Source: CAMCXT01 sp046302715
GTDB taxonomy: Bacteria; Bacteroidota; Bacteroidia; M30B66
Direction of reading: 5' to 3'
DNA: 16,041 nt
NCBI GenBank assembly: GCA_046302715.1
Contig: JBKCHQ010000028.1
Span: forward strand, 1 to 16,041
The notes beneath the pieces are model-generated. The model searched no databases. It was not told where the DNA came from and saw only the letters and a program-made list of their open reading frames with translations. The translations under genes were made by a program, and so were the position numbers. Of the stretch, positions 8,224 to 14,600 are shown piece by piece. Within the stretch, counting starts at the first letter, position 1; each line of letters begins with the position of its first letter.

Positions 8224-8233
8224 ACATTAACTT

Positions 8234-8494
8234 ATGAAATACATCGCCGAAATTGATGTGATGCCACATAAAGCCTTGCTCGATCCGCAAGGTAAAGCCG
8301 TTAGCAGCAGTATGCCCCGTTTAGGGCTTAGCTCGGTAGCCAATGTGCGTATCGGAAAGCACATAACACTCGAGCTCGATGCCGACTCAGAAGCAACAGC
8401 CCGTTTAATGGTCGAAAAGGCCTGCAAAGAGTTGTTGGCCAATCCTATAATGGAATCCTTTACTTTTGAGGTAAAGCCTTATCAGGAGAATTAA
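8234..8494 (+). CDS. purS: Phosphoribosylformylglycinamidine synthase subunit PurS
   Basis: PurS is the small dimeric subunit that bridges PurQ and PurL in FGAM synthase and is needed for ammonia transfer between them. The 86 residues match the family in length and pattern: an opening beta strand (MKYIAEIDVMP), then LLDPQGKAVSSSMPRLGL, VRIGKHITLELDA, and the closing helix and strand KACKELLANPIMESFTFEV. It follows lptB by 10 bases and is probably last in that operon. Its final 35 bases overlap the 3' end of pssA on the other strand. Its complex partner PurQ is encoded in the opposite-strand operon at 2958-3668, so the two subunits are not under one promoter here. Confidence 0.94.
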   Translation: MKYIAEIDVMPHKALLDPQGKAVSSSMPRLGLSSVANVRIGKHITLELDADSEATARLMVEKACKELLANPIMESFTFEVKPYQEN

Positions 8495-9209
8495 ACAAGG
8501 CCAAAACCGAAAATACCAGGTAAAGGCTAATGCAGGCACAAAGTCCTGCGAGGCCCAAATAGCCTAAGAGTGCTATGCAGCACACCAAGAAAATATATGC
8601 TATTTTATTGGTGCTCCAGGAGGCGCTCTTTAGTTTAAATGAAAACATGGGCAGGGGTACCAAAAGTAGTATGCTGAAAATGAAGGCCAAAAGTGCTATA
8701 ATGAGCGGATTGGCCAGCAAGTACCAGGTTCTATTACAAATACCCTCGGCCAAACCACACCAAAAAAGCGCATTAGCAGGCGTTGCAAGGCCAATAAACG
8801 AATCGGTTTGACGGGTGTCGTGGTTAAAAAGTGCCAGACGGTAGGCCGATAGTAATGGAATTAAAAAAGCAGCAAACGAGAGATAATGTAAACCTGAATG
8901 AGTTTCAGGCCCCCACAGCCAGATGAGGCCTTCGAGTTGTTCGGTATCGCCCTGAATGAGCTGCATGGCAATAAAACCGGGTAACACCCCAAAGCTCACC
9001 ACATCGGCAAGCGAGTCGAGATCCTTGCCATGCGGATTATTCACACCGATGAGTCGGGCGCTCATGCCATCCAGAAAATCAAATACCGCCGAGAAAATAA
9101 TCATTCGTGCACCGGCAGTTATTTCGCCCGAAAGACAAAGCCAAATGCCTACACATCCGCAAAGGAGATTGGCCAGTGTGAGTAAATCAGGAACTTTTCG
9201 GAGCAACAT
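8460..9209 (-). CDS. pssA: CDP-diacylglycerol--serine O-phosphatidyltransferase
   Basis: This inner-membrane enzyme makes phosphatidylserine, the precursor of phosphatidylethanolamine, from CDP-diacylglycerol and serine. The 249 residues carry the complete CDP-alcohol phosphatidyltransferase motif DG-x2-AR-x8-G-x3-D-x3-D: D47 G48, A51 R52, G61, D65, D69. Several membrane helices follow. I chose ATG 9209 (MLLRKVPDLLTLANLLCG), because PssA proteins normally begin just before this first helix. The frame stays open to an ATG at 9281, but that would add 24 polar residues and overlap the upstream gene by 95 bases. With the 9209 start, the overlap with the acyltransferase gene is 23 bases, which suggests coupled translation. 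The 3' end overlaps purS by 35 bases on the opposite strand. Confidence 0.93.
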   Translation of the reverse strand: MLLRKVPDLLTLANLLCGCVGIWLCLSGEITAGARMIIFSAVFDFLDGMSARLIGVNNPHGKDLDSLADVVSFGVLPGFIAMQLIQGDTEQLEGLIWLWGPETHSGLHYLSFAAFLIPLLSAYRLALFNHDTRQTDSFIGLATPANALFWCGLAEGICNRTWYLLANPLIIALLAFIFSILLLVPLPMFSFKLKSASWSTNKIAYIFLVCCIALLGYLGLAGLCACISLYLVFSVLALFNSPDKALPQK

Positions 9210-10377
9210 CTTGAATTCCGCTTGGATTGTATTCGCGGGTTGGTTGGTAGTTTTTTCGCAAACGAACGAATTTTTTCTCAATAAATTCGAAACTCAGTGC
9301 CGATAATACCATCGTAATCATAAGACTGGCGAATGGCCTGAACAGTAAAATGATGTAATGACTTTCCTGATCAAAGAAAAAATCGGAGAGAATGAATGAA
9401 ACCAGCAGTGCTACAGGAAAATAAATGAACATGCTGTATGCCAACTTGCCTGGAAAATGCAGAAACTTAATTTTCGCAGCCTTTAAGAGCGATTTGGAAT
9501 TAAAATTCTGCTCGAACAGAAAATACCCTAAAGTTAGAGCTACGGCAATTTTTTCGACGGACAGGATGATGCTTTGAGGTACGGCATCAAAATTTTGATG
9601 GATGCGTGTACGAAACAAAAAGTACAGAAAGAAAAAAAGGTAAGTAAAGCTCACCGTTCGACGGGTATGGCTTTTGATTTTTTCATAGCTGGGATATTTA
9701 AAGAAACTTATATACCCCAGATAGGAACCCACAGCAAATTCGGGTAAATAATAAAAAATATAGAATTTTTTACTGGGGAGCTCCGGGATTAAAAAGTTGA
9801 AAATCAAAAAAATAAAAATCATTATTCCAAAGAGGTATGTTTCTCTTCTGCGAAAAAAATTCATTAATGCCGGCCAAACAATGACAAATTGCAGGCATAC
9901 AGCAACCGACCATAAATTTTCTGTTACCAAGAAATACGGATTATTGGTAGAAACATGAAAATAGTTGTTAAGCATTAGAAAGAACGGCACAAAATAGCCA
10001 TCGGTAAAGGTATGATGTGCAATTTTGGGGTAGTGAATCATGGGCATTATAAAGGCCCCCAGTATTAAGGCTATAGCAAATAGCGGAACATAGGAAATAG
10101 CACGTCGCATACCGTAGCGTAACATATTAACCCTTTTGTAGATAAAGCGCTCTTCGAATATACTCCAGGTGTTTAAAAAACCTGTTAGTATAAAAATCAT
10201 ACTGTAGGCCACCTGTTCAAAATTTGACGTAAATTGCTTAAAATCTCGGTATAGAACAGATACTTGAAGGTCTTGACGAAATGTAATGATGGACTGTGAT
10301 AGAAATATTAGAAAAAACAATAAAAACCGAATCGCCTGGACATTATCGAAATGCGATTTCTTAATGAGTCTTTTCAT
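9187..10377 (-). CDS. Acyltransferase-3-like membrane protein with altered active-site positions
   Basis: The 396-residue protein has about ten membrane helices and the layout of acyltransferase family 3 (OafA/YrhL type), whose members move acyl groups onto sugars or lipids at the inner membrane. The first helix NVQAIRFLLFFLIFLSQS lines up with the family's L-D-G-L-R-A-...-H motif, and an RR pair before a helix (YGMRRAISYVPLFAIALIL) fits the usual R-R-x-x-R-I-x-P segment. But the conserved Asp-Gly is Gln14-Ala15 and the conserved His at the end of helix 1 is Gln28 (codon CAG at 10296-10294); the Arg is kept (R17). The protein could therefore be inactive, act on something else, or bind rather than modify. 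It is followed by pssA with a 23-base overlap. The start ATG 10377 is the first plausible one. Confidence 0.78.
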   Translation of the reverse strand: MKRLIKKSHFDNVQAIRFLLFFLIFLSQSIITFRQDLQVSVLYRDFKQFTSNFEQVAYSMIFILTGFLNTWSIFEERFIYKRVNMLRYGMRRAISYVPLFAIALILGAFIMPMIHYPKIAHHTFTDGYFVPFFLMLNNYFHVSTNNPYFLVTENLWSVAVCLQFVIVWPALMNFFRRRETYLFGIMIFIFLIFNFLIPELPSKKFYIFYYLPEFAVGSYLGYISFFKYPSYEKIKSHTRRTVSFTYLFFFLYFLFRTRIHQNFDAVPQSIILSVEKIAVALTLGYFLFEQNFNSKSLLKAAKIKFLHFPGKLAYSMFIYFPVALLVSFILSDFFFDQESHYIILLFRPFASLMITMVLSALSFEFIEKKFVRLRKNYQPTREYNPSGIQDVAPKSS

Positions 10378-10457
10378 GGGGTAAGGCTAATGTAATGCGT
10401 AAAATAAAATTGAACTGAATAGGATATTGTATGTTAATTAATTGCTCCATGTACGTG

Positions 10458-10487
10458 TTGAGCGGCGGTAAAGTTAAAATTAATTTG
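10458..10487 (+). promoter_or_regulatory. Putative Bacteroidota promoter for the porV-like/C25 operon
   Basis: TTG at 10458-10460 and TTAATTTG at 10480-10487 are 19 bases apart. This fits TTG-N19-21-TAnnTTTG with one mismatch (second base of the -7 box). Transcription should begin near 10492-10495, at or just before the ATG at 10496. This also argues against the in-frame GTG at 10487 as the start. The rest of the 118-base gap to the divergent acyltransferase gene shows only A/T-rich sequence and a TTAATTAA palindrome. Confidence 0.52.
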
Positions 10488-10495
10488 TGCCCGAT

Positions 10496-11650
10496 ATGAA
10501 TCTTAAAAAAGTAAACATGCAGGATTTTGTAAGGATAAACAGAGTTACAGTCTTATTTCCAAGAGTTTGTGGTCTGATTTTGTTGTTTTTTAGCGTAAAT
10601 CAAGTATCGTCGCAAGGTTTTGTAAAATATAGCAACGAATTCTTAAATATTGGAGTGGGGGCTCGGGCTTTAGGTATGTCGGGGGCACAAACCGCACTGA
10701 GTCAAGATGTGCATTCGGGTTACTGGAATCCTGCAGGCCTTGCACTTATGGCGGATAAAACGCAAGTGGCGCTTATGCACTCCGAATATTTTGCGGGGAT
10801 TGCAAAATACGATTACGGGGCATTTGCACGCCGTATCGACGATCGAACGGCTGCTGCAGTTTCGGTGATACGTTTCGGTATTGACGATATACCCGATACC
10901 TCAGAGTTGATAGATGCCAGCGGCAATATTAATTATGACCGCGTAACCTCATTTTCGGCCGCCGATTTTGCCTTTTTAATTTCGGTTTCTCGTAAGCTTA
11001 AAACCGAAGGACTGAGTGTGGGAGGAAACGTAAAAATCATCCACCGTCGATTGGGCGATTTTGCCCGAGCATGGGGCTTTGGAATAGATGCCGGTTTGCG
11101 CTACCAGAAGGGTAAATGGACGTTTGCGGCCATGGCCCGCGATGTAAGCACCACGTTTAACGCGTGGTCGTTTTCGTTGAGCGATTCGCAAAAAGACGCA
11201 TTTACCTCAACAGGTAATGTCATTCCGGTGAATTCTAACGAAATTACCGCCCCCTCGCTTTCCTTGGGTCTGGCACGCGACTTCACACTGGGTAAACGCT
11301 TTGGAATTACAGCATCTGCCGACATGCAAGCCACATTCGATGGCATGCGCAATACGCTAGTGCGCAACTCAGGATGGTCTATGAACCCCGTGGCCGGTTT
11401 GGAAGCAAATTACAAACAGCTGATTTTCTTAAGAGGAGGAATTGGTAATTTTCAAAGTGTGCCAAACGCCGATCTCAGCGGTCGCGATTTGAGTTACCAG
11501 CCCAATATAGGCCTAGGAGTTAAAATAGGGCCGGTTCATGTGGATTATGCGTTCAGCGATATTGGCGACCGAAGCACAGCGCTCTATTCTCACGTGTTCT
11601 CGCTCAAATTTGCGCTAAATCCCAAAATAGCAGAAACTGTCAAACCATAA
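10496..11650 (+). CDS. PorV/PorQ-family outer-membrane barrel protein
   Basis: From ATG 10496 the product is 384 residues. A signal peptide ends near residue 39 (VCGLILLFFSVNQVSSQ, cleavage before Q40); its n-region is unusually long, so ATG 10517 is an alternative start. The mature protein opens with FLNIGVGARALGMSGAQTAL and SGYWNPAGLA, hallmarks of PorV/PorQ proteins in the FadL-like barrel fold. Alternating strands follow, with the typical PNIGLGVKIGPVHVDYAFSDIG near the end. In the type IX secretion system PorV carries cargo from the translocon to the PorU sortase. The next gene, 39 bases on, encodes a PorU-related C25 peptidase, so the two probably work together. Whether this is PorV itself or a paralogue cannot be settled without a tree. 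Confidence 0.88.
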   Translation: MNLKKVNMQDFVRINRVTVLFPRVCGLILLFFSVNQVSSQGFVKYSNEFLNIGVGARALGMSGAQTALSQDVHSGYWNPAGLALMADKTQVALMHSEYFAGIAKYDYGAFARRIDDRTAAAVSVIRFGIDDIPDTSELIDASGNINYDRVTSFSAADFAFLISVSRKLKTEGLSVGGNVKIIHRRLGDFARAWGFGIDAGLRYQKGKWTFAAMARDVSTTFNAWSFSLSDSQKDAFTSTGNVIPVNSNEITAPSLSLGLARDFTLGKRFGITASADMQATFDGMRNTLVRNSGWSMNPVAGLEANYKQLIFLRGGIGNFQSVPNADLSGRDLSYQPNIGLGVKIGPVHVDYAFSDIGDRSTALYSHVFSLKFALNPKIAETVKP

Positions 11651-11688
11651 CAACACTAGTTTGTTAAACCTTTAGCAGCGTACAAATT

Positions 11689-14600
11689 ATGATAAAACGA
11701 ATTGCCTTAATTGCCGGAATTGTGCTGATGACAAACTTGGCATTCGCACAGGAATTCGGAAACGAGTGGATACAGTACGACCAAAAGTATTTTAAAATTA
11801 AAATTTGGACCGACGGCGTCTACCGCATTCCAACTGCCGCTTTGCTTACCGCTATTCCCGAATTGGCGCAAACCGATCCCCGAAATCTTCAGGTATTCGG
11901 CCGTGGTGCAGAGCAGTTTATTCATGTAGAAGGTGAGCAAGCAGGCGATTGGGATTCGGTGGCATATGTAGAATTCTACGGACGTAAAAACGATGGTTGG
12001 CTCGATTCTGCCTTATACGCCAATCCATCTACCAATCATAGTAATCCTTATTACTCGCTGTTTACAGATACCGCAGTGTATTTTTTAACGTGGAATGCCT
12101 CGCTCAATAATTTACGATTCAATACCACAGCCGATGCCGATTTTGTCGCCGCTCCGCCCGCTCCGTATTGCATTCGCGAAATTATTAGTCAAAATACAGG
12201 CAGCTATTATTTCGGAAAAACAGATTTTAATAATTCAACCGATCCTGATTACACCGATGGCGAGGGTTGGTCGGGCAGCGTTTTTGCCGCACCCGTTCAA
12301 AACCAAATTACAACACTCCCCAATCCAAACTTTGTAAGTTCAGGTCCACCTGCTACTTTGAAAATGGTATATAAGTCGGTATCGAATGCTGCGTGGTTCG
12401 AAGATCACCGCTATCAAATGCAGCTGGGCAATCAGCCATTGCTGGACACACTCTTTGAAGGTCATGGAAGCAGAGCCTTTCAATTTAGTATTCCTGCCTC
12501 GGGCTTAACTGCCTCTGGAACGCCGTTTAAATTCAGTTATCTGCAACTTACCAGCAATACGGGCGATGCCGTTACTTCAAACTCGGTATTTTCAAATTAC
12601 CGTTGGCTTTACCCGCATAACTTTAATCTCGAAGGCTTGGCAAGCTTTAAAATGTGGGTGCCTAACAACGCTCAAGATACTCGGTTTCTGTTACCTGCTA
12701 CCAATATTGCGGCATCAGGAACCGCAGTTCGCTTGTACGATCTAAGTTCGGGGCGCCGCATTACCGCTGCTTTATCTGGCGGGCAATACAATGTAATACT
12801 GCCCAATTCAACAGGAGATGAACTGCGCGAATGTCTTTTTTTAGCCGAAAATCAAGTGCTTACACTGGATGCATCACGTATTTCAACCATAAATTATGTT
12901 GCCGGACAGCCCGGTAAGTTCAATGCACTGCATCAGCAAAATGGGGTAGATTTTCTTCTCATTACTGCTCGAAGCCTTGCACCTGAAGCCAACCTCTATA
13001 AAACCTATCGTAACGCAAGGCATAGCACTGAGGTGTTTTACATCGATGAGCTTACCGATCAATACGCTTATGGAATTGCGCAGCATCCGCTTGCGGTGCG
13101 CAAGTTTGCCCATACGGTATTAACATATTGGACCCAGAAGCCCGAATACTTGTTTTTGTTGGGCAAGTCAATATCGGCGCATCACTTACGCAACGATGCC
13201 GAAGCTCGAGCACAATGTCTTGTGCCTACATATGGCTATCCTTCATCCGATGCCTTGTTTACAGCAGGTTTAAACGGTTCCCTCCCGTTTGAGCCAGCAT
13301 TGGCAACAGGACGTATTGCGGCCAATAACGGAGCCGATGTTTTAGCCTATCTCAGCAAGCTACAGGAATACGAACAAGCTCCTGCAGCTCCGTGGATGAA
13401 ACAAATTCTGCACTTTGGCGGTGGCACCAGTGCGGGCGAACAGGCTACCTATCTCAATTATCTAAGTTCGTACGAAAACATCATCGAAGACACTCTTTTT
13501 GGGGGAACGGTGTACACCTATCAAAAAACTACGTCGGCGCCCATTGAACAAAGCCAAAGCGCAATCATTACCGATTACATCAATAACGGCGTTTCCTTAA
13601 TGACTTTTTTCGGGCATGCCACGGGCAACGGCTTCGATGTGAGTATTGACGAGCCTCAGGCCTATAACAACCAAGGTAAGTATCCTTTCTTAATTGGTAA
13701 TTCTTGTTATGCTGGCGATATTCATCAACCGCCGGGTTCGGGCTTTAGTAAAAGTGAGGAGTTTATTTTGGTGCCCGATCGGGGAACTATTGGTTTTATT
13801 GCTTCAGTAGGTTTAGGGGTGCCCAATCAATTGCACGTTTACACCGATTCGTTGTATCGTTTTTTTGGTCAAAAATATTATGGTGAGTCCATGGGGATGA
13901 ATATGAAACGTGCCTCACGTGCGGTGTACGACAACGATCCTTATCGTAAAGCCGTAATACTCGAAACTACCCTTCACGGCGATCCTGCTGTGGTGCTTAA
14001 TTCATGGCCCAAACCCGATTACCGCATCACCCAGTCCGATGTATTTTTTGAGCCCGAAAATATTACTTCCGACCTCGATTCGTTTACCATTAACTTGCGG
14101 CTAAGCAACATCGGCAAGGCTATTAGTCAGCCGGTGATTATTGAAATTACCCGTAATTATCCCAACACGGGGCTTAGTACTGTTTTTAACAAAGTGGTAA
14201 ATCAGCTGTATTACGAGCAGCTGTTGAGTTTTAAGATTGCCACAACGGATGTAATTAAAGGCGGGGTTGGCATCAACACGTTCGCTATCCGCATTGATCC
14301 GTTAAATCAATATGACGAGCTTTCTGAACTAAACAACAATATAAATGCTACGCTGATTATACGATCGGCCGAAATTGTGCCCGTTTGGCCTTATGATTTT
14401 GCCTTGGTGCCCGATAACTCGATCGAATTAAAAGCATCAACGGGCGATCCCTTTGCGGTAGCTCGTGATTATGTTTTTGAGATCGATACTACCGATTTAT
14501 TTAACAGTCCGGCAAAACGCAGAGCAGTAGTAAATCATCCGGGCGGCGTGGTAAAATGGACACCACCAATTTCCTTACAAGACAGCATGGTGTATTTCTG

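Noticed and set aside
8227..8442. Minus-strand open frame of 71 codons across purS
   Set aside because: It is a shadow of purS, whose own protein is clearly conserved in family pattern.
9210..9281. Longer pssA start at ATG 9281
   Set aside because: The extra 24 residues are polar, not typical of PssA, and lie wholly inside the acyltransferase coding sequence; ATG 9209 gives the normal family N-terminus.
10434..10441. TTAATTAA palindrome as an operator
   Set aside because: An eight-base A/T palindrome is expected by chance in A/T-rich intergenic sequence, and no second copy or flanking symmetry is seen.
10487..10495. GTG at 10487 as the start of the porV-like gene
   Set aside because: It overlaps the last base of the -7-like box, so it would probably not be in the transcript; ATG 10496 follows three codons later in the same frame.
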